The notes: generated by a model from the letters alone, not told the origin. Shown: positions 44,481 through 54,708, numbered from the stretch's first letter. The stretch: DNA of 64,000 bases from Burkholderiales bacterium (GCA_016213205.1 JACRAZ010000024.1:42631-106630); one strand, 5' to 3'. Program-made: numbers and translations.

Positions 44481-47015
44481 TCAGGGCTGGGCTTCGGCCA
44501 GCGTGGCCTCGGGCCCGTGCGCCACGCTGCGCGCCGGGCGGATCTGGCCCCGCTCCTCGACGAACACGATGTGCTCGTCGGGCTGGTCGCTGTTGACGAA
44601 CGAGCGGAAGCGGCTGCGCACCGCGGGGTCGGTGACGGCGCTCTTCCACTCGCACTGGTAGGTGTCCACCACGTGCTGCATCTGCGCCTCGAGCTCGGCG
44701 GCCAGGCCCAGGCTGTCGTCCAGCAGCACCTGCTTCAGGTAGCCGAGGCCGCCTTCCAGGCCCTCACGCCAGGTGCTGGTGCGCTGCAGCCGGTCGGCGG
44801 TGCGCACGTAGAACATCAGGAAGCGGTCGATCAGGCGCACCAGTTCGTCGCGCGAGAGGTCACTGGCCAGCAGCTCGGCATGGCGCGGCTTCATGCCGCC
44901 ATTGCCGCAGACGTAGAGGTTCCAGCCCTTCTCGGTGGCGATCACGCCCACGTCCTTGCCCTGCGCCTCGGCGCATTCGCGGGTGCAGCCGGACACGCCG
45001 AACTTGATCTTGTGCGGCGCGCGCAGGCCCTTGTAGCGGTGCTCCAACGCCACCGCCAGGCCCACGCTGTCGCCCACGCCATAGCGGCACCAGGTGGAGC
45101 CCACGCAGCTTTTCACCGTGCGCAGCGCCTTGCCGTAGGCATGGCCGGATTCGAAGCCGGCGGCGATCAGTTCCTCCCAGATCGCCGGCAGCTGCTCGAC
45201 CCGCGCGCCGAACAGGTCCACCCGCTGGCCGCCGGTGATCTTGGTGTACAGGCCGTAGCGCTTGGCCACCTGGCCCACCGCGATCAGCCCATCGGGCGTG
45301 ACCTCGCCGCCGGGCATGCGCGGCACCACCGAGTAGGTGCCGTCCTTCTGGATGTTGCCGAGGTAGTAGTCGTTGCTGTCCTGCAGGCTGGCGAGTTCCT
45401 TTTTCAGCACGAACTCGTTCCAGCACGAGGCGAAGATGCTGGCCGCCGCCGGCTTGCAGACATCGCAGCCCAGGCCCTTGCCGTGGCGTGCCAGCAGGGT
45501 GCCGAAGTCGCGGATCTCGCCCACCCGCACCAGGTGGAAGAGCTCCTGGCGCGAATAGGCGAAGTGCTCGCAGACATGGTTATTCACGGCCAGGCCGCGC
45601 CGGGCCATCTCGGCCTTCATCACCTGGGTGACCAGCGGCACGCAGCCGCCGCAGGTGGCGCCGGCCTTGCACGCAGCCTTGATGTCGGCGATGGTGGTGG
45701 CGCCCTCGCCCACCGCGGCGCAGATGCGGCCCTTGCTGACGTTGTTGCACGAGCAGATCTGCGCACTGTCGGGCAGCGCATCGGGCCCCAGCGCGGGCCG
45801 GGCGGCGCCGTCACCGGCCGGCAGGATCAGCTGCTGCGGCTCGGGTGGCAGCGCGATGCCGTTGCGCGCCATCTGCTGCAGCGTGCCGTATTCGGCGGCA
45901 TCGCCCACCAGCACCGCGCCGAGCAGTTGCTTGCCGTCGGCGCTGACGACGATCTTCTTGTAGATGTGGCGCAGCTCGTCGGTGAACTGGAAGCTGCGGC
46001 TGCCCGCGGTGCGGCCGTGCGCATCGCCGATGCTGGCCACGTCCACGCCCAGCAACTTGAGCTTGGTGCTGAGGTCGGCGCCGACGAAGGCGGCATCCGC
46101 CTGGCCTGCGATGTGAGCGGCCGCCACGCGTGCCATGTCGTAGCCCGGCGCCACCAGGCCGAAGGTCTGCTCGTTCCACGAGGCGCACTCGCCGATGGCG
46201 TAGACGTTGCGGTCGCTGGTACGGCAGGCGCTGTCGATCACCACGCCGCCGCGCGGGCCGATGGCCAGCGCGCACTGGCGTGCCAGTTCGTCGCGCGGGC
46301 GGATGCCGGCCGAGAACACCAGCATGTCGGTCTCGAGGTGGCTGCCGTCGGCGAACACCAGGCGGTGGCGCGCGCTGGCGCCGTCGGTGATCTCCACCGT
46401 GTTGCGGCCGGTGTGCACGTGCACGCCCAGCGCCTCGATGCGGGCGCGCAGGATGCGGCCGCCGCCCTCGTCCACCTGCACCGCCATCAGGCGCGGCGCG
46501 AACTCCACCACGTGGGTGTCCAGGCCCATGTCGCGCAGGGCCTTGGCGCATTCCAGGCCGAGCAGGCCGCCGCCGATCACCACGCCGCTCTTCGCGCGCG
46601 CGCCCGCCGCCTGCATGGCCTGCAGGTCTTCGATCGTGCGGTAGACAAAGCAGTGCGGCCGCTCGCGCCCCGGCACCGGCGGCACGAAGGGCGAGGAGCC
46701 GGTGGCCAGCACCAGCTTGTCGTAGTGCAGCACCTCGCCATCGACGGTGGTGACGGTGTGGTTGCGCCGCTCCACCGCCACTGCCCGCGCCGCCAGGCGC
46801 AGGGTGTAGCCGGTGCGCTCGAAGAAGCCGGGCTCGACCAGCGACAGGTCATCGGCCGACTTGCCGGCAAAGAACTCGGAGAGGTGCACCCGGTCGTAGG
46901 CCGCGCGCGGCTCCTCGCACAGCACGGTGACGCGCAGGTCCGCGAGGCCGGTGTCGGCCAGCGATTCGAGGAACTTGTGGCCGACCATGCCGTGGCCGAC
47001 GACGACGATGTCCAT
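44481..47015 (-). CDS. nirB: Nitrite reductase (NADH) large subunit NirB
   Basis: 844-aa assimilatory nitrite reductase, full length. FAD-binding GHGMVG (about 8-13) and ATGSSPFVPP open the protein, and a second Rossmann motif (GGGLLGLECAKAL) binds NADH. A BFD-like [2Fe-2S] segment (CSCNNVSKGRIC, CKAGATCGGC) lies in the middle. The C-terminal sirohaem/[4Fe-4S] domain shows CRYGVGDS, GVSGCTRECAE and VCGNGG. It reduces nitrite to ammonium with six electrons from NADH. The ATG at 47015 is preceded by GGAAAG. The operon nirBDC-kinase has a 404-bp control region with a sigma-54 site. Confidence 0.96.
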   Translation of the reverse strand: MDIVVVGHGMVGHKFLESLADTGLADLRVTVLCEEPRAAYDRVHLSEFFAGKSADDLSLVEPGFFERTGYTLRLAARAVAVERRNHTVTTVDGEVLHYDKLVLATGSSPFVPPVPGRERPHCFVYRTIEDLQAMQAAGARAKSGVVIGGGLLGLECAKALRDMGLDTHVVEFAPRLMAVQVDEGGGRILRARIEALGVHVHTGRNTVEITDGASARHRLVFADGSHLETDMLVFSAGIRPRDELARQCALAIGPRGGVVIDSACRTSDRNVYAIGECASWNEQTFGLVAPGYDMARVAAAHIAGQADAAFVGADLSTKLKLLGVDVASIGDAHGRTAGSRSFQFTDELRHIYKKIVVSADGKQLLGAVLVGDAAEYGTLQQMARNGIALPPEPQQLILPAGDGAARPALGPDALPDSAQICSCNNVSKGRICAAVGEGATTIADIKAACKAGATCGGCVPLVTQVMKAEMARRGLAVNNHVCEHFAYSRQELFHLVRVGEIRDFGTLLARHGKGLGCDVCKPAAASIFASCWNEFVLKKELASLQDSNDYYLGNIQKDGTYSVVPRMPGGEVTPDGLIAVGQVAKRYGLYTKITGGQRVDLFGARVEQLPAIWEELIAAGFESGHAYGKALRTVKSCVGSTWCRYGVGDSVGLAVALEHRYKGLRAPHKIKFGVSGCTRECAEAQGKDVGVIATEKGWNLYVCGNGGMKPRHAELLASDLSRDELVRLIDRFLMFYVRTADRLQRTSTWREGLEGGLGYLKQVLLDDSLGLAAELEAQMQHVVDTYQCEWKSAVTDPAVRSRFRSFVNSDQPDEHIVFVEERGQIRPARSVAHGPEATLAEAQP

Positions 47016-47132
47016 GAGCTTGTCTTTCCAGGCAGGCGCGCGACAGGCGACCACCGGCCTGACCGCGAGCGGGCATGCCAGGGGTGCGCGGCGCCGGGCC
47101 TCGCGATCAAAGGGGTGGTGGGGGTTTCAGCG

Positions 47133-47150
47133 GCCGGCTTCGTTGCCGGC
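47133..47150 (-). promoter_or_regulatory. Leader hairpin with AACGAA hexaloop (possible ANTAR-protein target)
   Basis: On the nirB transcript strand GCCGGC-AACGAA-GCCGGC forms a perfect 6-bp stem with a six-base loop. A at loop position 1 and G at position 4 match the loop pattern recognised by ANTAR antiterminators such as NasR and NasT. The usual partner hairpin is less convincing: the nearby CTCCGC/GCGGAG stem has a loop starting with G. No U-run terminator follows. Confidence 0.3.
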
Positions 47151-47250
47151 ACCGGCGTGGGGCCGGCGTGCTCCGCCAGCGGCAGCGGAGGCTGATCTTT
47201 CCGGGCCGGCCCCGGCGGAAGGGGCTGCCCGGTCGGGGCACCGGTTCATT

Positions 47251-47267
47251 AGCAAGTCACGCGCCAG
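47251..47267 (-). promoter_or_regulatory. Sigma-54 promoter candidate for nirBDC-kinase operon
   Basis: Minus-strand CTGGCGCGTGACTTGCT matches the -24/-12 consensus YTGGCACRNNNNTTGCW with correct spacing; the main deviation is G for A in TGGCA. Transcription would start about 225 nt upstream of nirB. Confidence 0.6.
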
Positions 47268-47347
47268 TGGCCGCAGGCCGCTTTCCGGCGTGTTTTGGCG
47301 CTTGCGCGTGCGGGCATGCCCCAAGCTGGGGCCTGGCCGGGCCGGCC

Positions 47348-47364
47348 TGCACAGAGAACGTGCC
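47348..47364. promoter_or_regulatory. NtrC-binding site candidate
   Basis: TGCACAGAGAACGTGCC fits TGCAC-N7-GTGCA with one mismatch at the last base. It is centred about 118 bp upstream of the predicted sigma-54 start, a normal enhancer distance. It supports nitrogen control of the operon. Confidence 0.5.
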
Positions 47365-47377
47365 CGCCCGGCCCAGC

Positions 47378-47407
47378 GCGGGATGGTGCGGGATGGTGCG
47401 GGACAGG
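47378..47407. repeat. Three tandem 10-bp repeats after pobR
   Basis: GCGGGATGGT is repeated twice exactly, then as GCGGGACAGG. It lies 12 bp downstream of the pobR stop on the minus strand. No function is evident. Confidence 0.7.
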
Positions 47408-47419
47408 GCGGTGCGTGGC

Positions 47420-48328
47420 TCAGCGCACGGCCTGCTGGCGCCAGGCGCTGGGCGTCTGGCCGGTCTCGCGCAGGAAGAAGCGGCTGAAGTAGCCTGCATC
47501 GCCAAAACCGAGCCCGAGCGCCACCTGCTTGATGCTGAGCGTGGTGTAGGCCAGGTCGCGCTGGGCCTCCAGCACCAGCCGGCCATGCAGCACGCCCAGG
47601 GCCGAATGCCCCAGCACCTGGTGGCAGGCCCGGTTCAGCTGCGTCGGCGTGATGCCCAGCGGGCGCGCCAGCGCGGCCAGCGTGGGCTGCTGGCGGTACT
47701 GCGCCTCCACCAGCGCACGAAAGCGCCGCACATGGCCCAGCGCGCGCGCGCCGCCCAGGCCCGGGCGCGACGCCTCGGCCGGCGCCGGGGCCAGCCGGCC
47801 CAGCGCCACGGCCAGGCGCAGCAGGGCCGCGTCCAGCGCCAGGTCGCGCCAGGGGCCGGTGCCGATGAACTCGTCCCGCAAGCCACGCACCGCGGTGGCC
47901 ACCGCGGCACCGGCGTCGTCGCCATCCACCCAGCGCAGCAGCAGCGGCTGCATCACCCGCTCGGCCAGCGCCGGTGCGCCCGACAGCAGCTGCACCAGGT
48001 GGCGCTCGAGCACGGTGATCACGCTGCCATCGATCTCCGGCGCAAACCGGAAGCCGTGTGGCAGCAGGGCCGGCACCGCCAGCACGCAGGGCCCGGCCAG
48101 CACCTCGCTGCGATCGTCCAGCCGGGCCGCCACGGCCCCGCGCGCGATGTACAGAATTTGAAACAGCTGTTCATGCCGGTGAGGCCGGATCTCCCACGCA
48201 TGGTGCTGGCTGCGCTCGGCGATGGATTCGCAGTGCAGCCAGTCAGTGGCCTCGGTGCGCCCGTGTTCACCGTACAGCGCGTAGGTGGGCAAGGCGGCAC
48301 GCGGGGCGGCCTCGGATCGGGCAAGCAT
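47420..48328 (-). CDS. pobR: AraC-family regulator, probably PobR
   Basis: 302-aa AraC/XylS regulator. The N-terminal cupin-like domain (about 30-120) contains HAWEIRPHRHEQLFQILYIARG. The C-terminal double helix-turn-helix (about 205-298) shows LARPLGITPTQLNRACHQVLG and IKQVALGLGFGDAGYFSRFFLRETGQTPSAWR. It is divergent from pobA, the usual arrangement for PobR, which activates pobA in response to 4-hydroxybenzoate. I chose the ATG at 48328 over 48364 because a good promoter on this strand (48335-48363) would start the transcript almost at that codon. The upstream ATG lies inside the promoter. Confidence 0.88.
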   Translation of the reverse strand: MLARSEAAPRAALPTYALYGEHGRTEATDWLHCESIAERSQHHAWEIRPHRHEQLFQILYIARGAVAARLDDRSEVLAGPCVLAVPALLPHGFRFAPEIDGSVITVLERHLVQLLSGAPALAERVMQPLLLRWVDGDDAGAAVATAVRGLRDEFIGTGPWRDLALDAALLRLAVALGRLAPAPAEASRPGLGGARALGHVRRFRALVEAQYRQQPTLAALARPLGITPTQLNRACHQVLGHSALGVLHGRLVLEAQRDLAYTTLSIKQVALGLGFGDAGYFSRFFLRETGQTPSAWRQQAVR

Positions 48329-48334
48329 GTTCGA

Positions 48335-48363
48335 ATTGTCCAAGCCTTGGTGGCTTCTGTCCA
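48335..48363 (-). promoter_or_regulatory. pobR promoter candidate
   Basis: Minus-strand TGGACA (48358-48363) and GACAAT (48335-48340) are 17 bp apart. The -10 ends 6 nt before the pobR ATG, suggesting a leaderless transcript. Its -35 directly abuts the pobA -35. Confidence 0.55.
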
Positions 48364-48392
48364 TTGAAGGGGCCGTTGACGGCCCCTACGCT
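48364..48392 (+). promoter_or_regulatory. pobA promoter candidate with palindrome in the spacer
   Basis: TTGAAG (48364-48369) and TACGCT (48387-48392) are 17 bp apart. The perfect palindrome GGGGCCGT-TG-ACGGCCCC (48369-48386) fills the spacer, and TTGAC-CCCC-GTCAA (48393-48406) follows the -10. The palindromes are likely regulator sites. Confidence 0.5.
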
Positions 48393-48396
48393 TTGA

Positions 48397-49599
<1,203 letters not shown>

Positions 49600-49657
49600 G
49601 GCCGCGCCGGCGGGCACGCCACAATCGCGGCTCCCGAAAAAGCCCCGGACCCGCCCC

Positions 49658-50818
49658 ATGCCGATCGCGCCCCGTCGCACGCTGTTCACCCTGGCCGCCA
49701 CGGCCTGCCTGGCCGCGCAGGCCCAGCAGCCGCCGCTGAAGGTGGGCCTGATGCTGCCCTTCACCGGCACCTATGCCGCGCTGGGCGACAACATCGAGAA
49801 GGGCTTCCGGCTCTTCGTCAACGAGCAGGGTGGCAAGCTCGGCGGGCGCGAGGTGCAGTACTTCAAGGTGGACGACGAGTCCGAGCCGGCCAAGGCCACC
49901 GACAACGTCAACAAGCTGATCAAGCGCGACCAGGTGGACGTGCTGGTGGGCAGCGTGCACTCGGGCGTGGCGCTGGCAATGGCGCGCGCGGCCAAGGAGA
50001 GCAACACGCTGATGATCGTGCCCAACGCGGGCGCCGATGCGATCACCGGCGCGCAGTGCGCGCCCAACATCTTCCGCAGCTCGTTCTCGAACTGGCAGCC
50101 CGGGTACGCCACCGGCGTGGTGGCGGCGCAAAAGGGCCATCGGCGCGCAATGACGATCACCTGGAACTACGCCGCCGGCAACGAAACCGTCAAGGGCTTC
50201 ACCGAGGCCTTCGAGAAGGGCGGCGGCAAGGTCATCAAGGACCTCTCGCTGCCGTTCCCGAACGTGGAGTTCCAGGCCCTGCTGACCGAGATCGCGGCGC
50301 AGAAGCCCGATGTGGTGTTCGCGTTCTTCGCCGGCGGTGGCGCGGTCAAGTTCGTCAAGGACTACGACGCCGCGGGCCTGAAGAAGACCGTGCCGCTGAT
50401 GGGCTCGGGCTTCATCACCGACGGCACGTTGGAGGCGCAGGGCGCCTCGGCCCAGGGCCTGGTGACCACGCTGCACTATGCGGACAACATCGAGACCCCG
50501 CGCAACACCGCCTTCCGCAACAAGTTCGCGGTGACCTTCCGCACCAACCCCGACGTGTACGCGGTGCAGGGCTACGACGCGGCCCAGCTGCTGGGGGTGG
50601 GGCTGGCCGCGGTGAAGGGCGACCTGGCCCGGCGCGAGCCGCTGTACGCCGCAATGAACAAGGCCCTGGTGGACAGCCCGCGTGGCAGGTTCACGCTCTC
50701 GCCGCAGCGCAACCCGGTACAGGACTTCTACATCCGCGAGGTCAAGGGCCACTACAACGTGATGACCGGCATCGCCGTCAAGGCGCTGGCCGACCCCGGG
50801 CGCGGCTGCCGGCACTGA
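49658..50818 (+). CDS. LivJ-type ABC transporter substrate-binding protein (pobA-linked)
   Basis: 386-aa type I periplasmic binding protein. The signal peptide runs to AAQAQ (about residue 23). The mature start PPLKVGLMLPFTGTYAALGDNIEKGF is typical of aromatic or amino acid HAAT receptors, with VGSVHSGVALAMARAAKES lining the ligand cleft. It follows pobA on the same strand, which hints at 4-hydroxybenzoate or a related aromatic acid. No membrane or ATPase genes adjoin it; the nearest same-strand set is livHMGF at 55021-58321. A CACAAT hexamer lies about 35 bp before the ATG. Confidence 0.9.
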   Translation: MPIAPRRTLFTLAATACLAAQAQQPPLKVGLMLPFTGTYAALGDNIEKGFRLFVNEQGGKLGGREVQYFKVDDESEPAKATDNVNKLIKRDQVDVLVGSVHSGVALAMARAAKESNTLMIVPNAGADAITGAQCAPNIFRSSFSNWQPGYATGVVAAQKGHRRAMTITWNYAAGNETVKGFTEAFEKGGGKVIKDLSLPFPNVEFQALLTEIAAQKPDVVFAFFAGGGAVKFVKDYDAAGLKKTVPLMGSGFITDGTLEAQGASAQGLVTTLHYADNIETPRNTAFRNKFAVTFRTNPDVYAVQGYDAAQLLGVGLAAVKGDLARREPLYAAMNKALVDSPRGRFTLSPQRNPVQDFYIREVKGHYNVMTGIAVKALADPGRGCRH

Positions 50819-50831
50819 TCGCCCGCCGCAC

Positions 50832-50851
50832 GGCGCGCGCGCCTGCGCGCC
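50832..50851. terminator. Hairpin between convergent genes (no U-run)
   Basis: GGCGCGC-GCGCCT-GCGCGCC forms a 7-bp stem in the 32-bp gap between the binding-protein gene and the GST-like gene, overlapping the latter's stop codon by one base. It might act as a weak bidirectional terminator. Confidence 0.3.
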
Positions 50852-51639
50852 TACAGCAGGCCGAGTTCGGCGTCCCCCGGCGCCGGCCCCCACTTGTCGC
50901 GCGGGGGCCAGGGCCGGCGGGACCAGTGCGGCGCAAGCACGAACGACGAGCGTGTGCGCCCCGGCAGCAAGGCACCGTTGCCGGCGCCGCGGGCGTAGTC
51001 GTGGTACAGCTTCACGATCTGCTCGCGCGTGACCTGCTGCGCCGCCGGGTGCTCCAGGCAGGCCTCCTGCCAGGCCCGCACCCGCGCGAATCGCGGCTCG
51101 TCGGGCAGCTCGAAGCCCTCGTAGTAGCCCAGGAACCAGAAGCGCATGAACAGTGGCGTGAACACCGCCTCGGCCCAGCCGAAGCGCTGGAACAGCCACG
51201 GCCCGCGCGCGCTGTGGCGGCACAGCAGTTCGTCCAGCCGCGCGTACTGGTCCAGCAGGCCCTGCCGCAGCGCATCCCGGCGCTGCGAGTCCTGGTTCAT
51301 CACGAAGGCATAACCCTGGTGGCCGAAGTCGCGCTCCTGCGCGACCAGGAGGTTCTCGACCGCATGGCGCAGCGGCTCGGCCTGCGCCACCGGCGGGCCC
51401 GGCAAGGCCATGTCCAGGTAGCGCAGGATCACCAGGCTCTCGCGCAGCACGGTGCCGTCGGCCGTCTCCAGCACCGGCAGCGCGGTGCTGCCACCGGTCT
51501 TGCGCAGCAACTCGGGCGCACGCGGCTGCGTGATGTCCACCACCTCGAAGGCCACCGCCTCGGGGCAGCCCTTGAGCGCCAGCAGGATCTCCAGGCGCTG
51601 TGAGAACGGGCAGACGGGAATGTGGTGGACGGTGAGCAT
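50851..51639 (-). CDS. Glutathione S-transferase-like protein
   Basis: 262-aa GST-fold protein. The thioredoxin-like N-terminal domain begins LTVHHIPVCPFSQRLEILLAL; Cys-Pro-Phe-Ser is an omega/glutaredoxin-like active-site motif. The cis-Pro region is TALPVLETADGTVLRES, which also places the glutathione gamma-glutamyl contact. The all-helical C-terminal domain follows (about 90-230). A Trp/Arg-rich tail (residues 230-262) has no known counterpart to me. It probably works in the cytoplasm on redox or conjugation chemistry; the substrate is unknown. It is divergent from the second LuxR-type regulator. Confidence 0.85.
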   Translation of the reverse strand: MLTVHHIPVCPFSQRLEILLALKGCPEAVAFEVVDITQPRAPELLRKTGGSTALPVLETADGTVLRESLVILRYLDMALPGPPVAQAEPLRHAVENLLVAQERDFGHQGYAFVMNQDSQRRDALRQGLLDQYARLDELLCRHSARGPWLFQRFGWAEAVFTPLFMRFWFLGYYEGFELPDEPRFARVRAWQEACLEHPAAQQVTREQIVKLYHDYARGAGNGALLPGRTRSSFVLAPHWSRRPWPPRDKWGPAPGDAELGLL

Positions 51640-51769
51640 CGGCGAAGGGTGGCACTGTGGGGCGATGTCCGCAGTGTGCGGGCGCCGGCGGTCGGCGCCA
51701 TCGCCCGAAGGAGCCACGGCGGCACAATGCGCGCGTCGCAGCGCCCGCGCCGTCCCCCACCGCAGTGCG

Positions 51770-54535
51770 ATGAACTTCGCCGTCAGCAAGATCCAACCGC
51801 CACGCCTGCGCCGGGGTACGCTGGTGGCGCGGCCCGCGCTGGCGGGCCGCATCGCCGACGCCATGCTCCAGCACCGCCTGGTGCTGCTGGGCGCGGCGGC
51901 GGGTTATGGCAAGACGGCGGCGCTGTCGCAGGCGCTGGACCATCTGGCCGACCGGGTGCAGGCCCAGGCCGGGCCCGGTGCCGGCACCGACGCGTCCGCG
52001 CCGCTGGCCCGGGCCTGGCTCTCGGCCGATGGCGGTGACGACCTGCCCCGCCTGCTGGACTGCCTGCTCGCCGCGCTGGAGCCGCACGACCTGCCCTGGC
52101 GCCTGTCGCCCGAGGCCCTGCGCGCGATGGCCACCACGCCCGCCCCCGAGGCGCGGCGCCAGGCCGCCAGCACGCTGGTGAACGCGCTCGAGGCCTGCGA
52201 GGCCCGCCATGGCGTGATCGTGATCGATGACCTGCACCGCATCGACGACGCCGCGGTGCACGACTTCCTCGACCGCGTGCTCGAGCGCCTGGGCCCGCGC
52301 TGGTGCATCGCGATCGCCAGCCGCACCGACCCGCCGCTGGCGCTGGCGCGGCTGCGCGCGGTGGGCGCGCTGGCCGAGTTCCGCCAGGCCGACCTGCAGT
52401 TCACGCTCGACGAAGCCCGCGCCCTGGCGCAGGCCGTCGGCGCCGATGCCGGCACGGCCGACACGCTGCTCGCCCGCACCCAGGGCTGGGCCGTGGGCCT
52501 GCGGCTCGCGCTGGGCCCCACGCCGCCGCCCGGCAGCCGGCCGGGCGCCGCGCCGGCCCCCCTGCTGGTGGACCGCCACGTGTTCGACTTCCTCGCCAGC
52601 GAGGTGCTCGACCGCCAGCCGCCGCCGATGCGCCGCTTCCTGTTGCGCAGCGCGGTGCTGGCCGAGCTGAGCCCGGCGCGCGCGGCCGAGCTCACCGGCG
52701 ACGCCGATGCCGCAGCCTGGCTGGACCGCATCGAACGCGACAGCCTGTTTGCCACCGTGCTCGAACCCGACGGCCCCACGCTGCGCCTGCACGACCTGTT
52801 CCGCCGCTTCCTGCTGGAGCGGCTGCGCCGCGACCACCCGGACGAGTTGCCCGCGCTGTGGCGCCGTGCCGCTGCCGGCGAGCCCGACCTCGACCGCCGC
52901 ATCGGCCTGCTGCTGCAGGCCCAGGCCTGGGGCGAGGCCGAGGCGCTGCTGGACGCCCAGGGCCTGGCCCGGCTGGCCGAAGGCCGGGTGGACGCGGTGC
53001 TGCGGCCGCTGGCGCAGTTCCCGCCCGGGCGGGTGACGGCGTCACCCCGGCTGTCGATGCTGCGGTGCCTGGCCGCCTGGGCCCACTGGGACTGGCCGGC
53101 CATGTGCGATGCCGCGCGTGCGGCCGTGGCCGGCTTCACGCGCGAGGCCGACCCCGAGCGCACGATGCTGGCCCAGGTGTACGAGGCGGTGGCCTTGTCC
53201 GGCCAGGGCCAGACGCTGGGCGCCCAGGCCGCGCTGCAACGCCTGCCTGCGGCGACCGAACTCAGCCGCACGGCGCACGTGCTGGCCGAGGTGGTGCGCA
53301 GCTGGCATGCGCTGGAGCAGGGTGATCTGCCCGGCGTGGGCCGCCACTACGGCGCCGCGATCGCGGCGCTGCAGGGCTGCACCGATGCCTCGCTGTGGTA
53401 CCGCTGCCTGCCGCTCTCGCTGAACATGCTGCTGCCCGGCATGGCCGCGCCCTTGCGTGCCTTCGTGGATGGCGCGCTGCTGGCCACCGAAGCGCAACCC
53501 TCGCCGCTGCGCGCCGTCGCCCTGGCGGTGGAGACCTGGCTCGCCACCTGCCGTGGCGACGCGCCCCACGCGCTGGCCACGCTGGCCCGCGCCGAGGCCG
53601 ATGCACGCTGGCTGGGCGAACCGCCCAACGTGCGCGCCTTCGTCGGCGCGGCCCAGGCGGCCGCGCAGGCCCAGGCCGGGCACGCCGCGGCGGCCCGTGC
53701 GGGCATCGAACGCCTGCTGTCGGTGTTCGACGACGCCGCGCCCGGCACCCGGCCGGCCCGCACCCAGCGTGGCAGCACCACCTGGGGCATCCACCTGTTC
53801 TTTGCGTTGCGGGTGGCCGATGCGCTGGACGACGCCGACACGGTGCAGGCCCTCGCGGCGCGCCTGCCGCCCCTGCCCGCCAACGACGAAAGCCTGGCCG
53901 CGCTGGCGCGGACCCTGCGCCTGACGCTGCCCGGCCGCCTGGCCTGGCATGCCGGGGCCCGGCAGCCGGCACAGGCGCGTGCGGCGGCCGAGGCGTTTGC
54001 CGCCGCGCTGGTGCACGAGCCCGCGCTGGCCGCGGCCGGGCTGGACCATGAACTGCGCTGGCGCCTGGCCCGCGCCTGGCTGCGCGGCGAGCGCCCCGCC
54101 GAGGCCGCGCAGGCCCTGCGCCCGGTGCTGGCCGCGCTGGCAACGCCAGTCGGCGGGGCCGCGGCAGCCGGCAGCGTGGCCCTGCCAGGGCCGGCCACCC
54201 TGGCCGAGCTGGCCGGCGCCCCCTGGGGCGAGGCCCTGACGCCCGCCGAGCAGGCCCTGCTGCACGCGCAGGCCCGGCACTGGCTGGGCACGGGCGCGGC
54301 GGACAGCGCCCCGATGGCCGCCGGCGCCGGCACCGGCGACCCCGCGTTGGCCCTGAGCGCACGCGAGCTCGACGTGCTGGCCCGCATCGCCGCGGGCGAC
54401 AGCAACAAGCTGATCGCCCGCGCGCTGGCGCTCAGCCCGCACACCGTGAAGCGCCACGTGGCCAACATCCTGGACAAGCTGGACCTCGCCTCGCGCGGGC
54501 AGGCCGCCGCCTGGTATCGCCAGCGGCCACGCTGA
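51770..54535 (+). CDS. MalT-like large ATP-binding LuxR-family regulator (second copy)
   Basis: 921-aa STAND/LAL regulator. Walker A is GAAAGYGKTAALS (about 41-53), Walker B-like GVIVIDDLHRIDD is near 145-157, and a long Ala-rich helical repeat region follows. The C-terminal LuxR helix-turn-helix (about 860-915) contains LSARELDVLARIAAGDSNKLIARALALSPHTVKRHVANIL. It has the same architecture as the protein at 13940-16654 but low visible similarity outside the motifs. The ATG at 51770 begins NFAVSKIQPPRLRRGTLVARP, the normal family opening; an ORF extension to 51452 is antisense to the GST gene. The livHMGF operon downstream is a plausible target. Confidence 0.88.
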   Translation: MNFAVSKIQPPRLRRGTLVARPALAGRIADAMLQHRLVLLGAAAGYGKTAALSQALDHLADRVQAQAGPGAGTDASAPLARAWLSADGGDDLPRLLDCLLAALEPHDLPWRLSPEALRAMATTPAPEARRQAASTLVNALEACEARHGVIVIDDLHRIDDAAVHDFLDRVLERLGPRWCIAIASRTDPPLALARLRAVGALAEFRQADLQFTLDEARALAQAVGADAGTADTLLARTQGWAVGLRLALGPTPPPGSRPGAAPAPLLVDRHVFDFLASEVLDRQPPPMRRFLLRSAVLAELSPARAAELTGDADAAAWLDRIERDSLFATVLEPDGPTLRLHDLFRRFLLERLRRDHPDELPALWRRAAAGEPDLDRRIGLLLQAQAWGEAEALLDAQGLARLAEGRVDAVLRPLAQFPPGRVTASPRLSMLRCLAAWAHWDWPAMCDAARAAVAGFTREADPERTMLAQVYEAVALSGQGQTLGAQAALQRLPAATELSRTAHVLAEVVRSWHALEQGDLPGVGRHYGAAIAALQGCTDASLWYRCLPLSLNMLLPGMAAPLRAFVDGALLATEAQPSPLRAVALAVETWLATCRGDAPHALATLARAEADARWLGEPPNVRAFVGAAQAAAQAQAGHAAAARAGIERLLSVFDDAAPGTRPARTQRGSTTWGIHLFFALRVADALDDADTVQALAARLPPLPANDESLAALARTLRLTLPGRLAWHAGARQPAQARAAAEAFAAALVHEPALAAAGLDHELRWRLARAWLRGERPAEAAQALRPVLAALATPVGGAAAAGSVALPGPATLAELAGAPWGEALTPAEQALLHAQARHWLGTGAADSAPMAAGAGTGDPALALSARELDVLARIAAGDSNKLIARALALSPHTVKRHVANILDKLDLASRGQAAAWYRQRPR

Positions 54536-54708
54536 GCCACCCCGGTGCGCGCCCCGCCCACCGGGGCCGGCGCGCCCCCCGGCACGCCACGGCCCATGCG
54601 GCGCAGGCTGCACCCTGTCCACCCTGCGGCGCGAACCGTCGCAGCACGCTGGCCGGCACCCGGGGCCGCGCCTAGAGTGCAGGCACCGATGCTTGTTGGG
54701 GCCGTGAG

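Larger units (their letters stand above)
47016..47419. other. 404-bp nirB control region and leader
   Basis: No gene is present. Going upstream from nirB it holds a leader of about 225 nt rich in GC stems. These include GCCGGC-TTCGTT-GCCGGC (47133-47150) and CTCCGC/GCGGAG (47171-47190). Next come the sigma-54-type promoter (47251-47267), a GCCCC/GGGGC dyad (47318-47332), an NtrC-like site (47348-47364), and three 10-bp repeats (47378-47407) next to the pobR stop. Confidence 0.7.
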
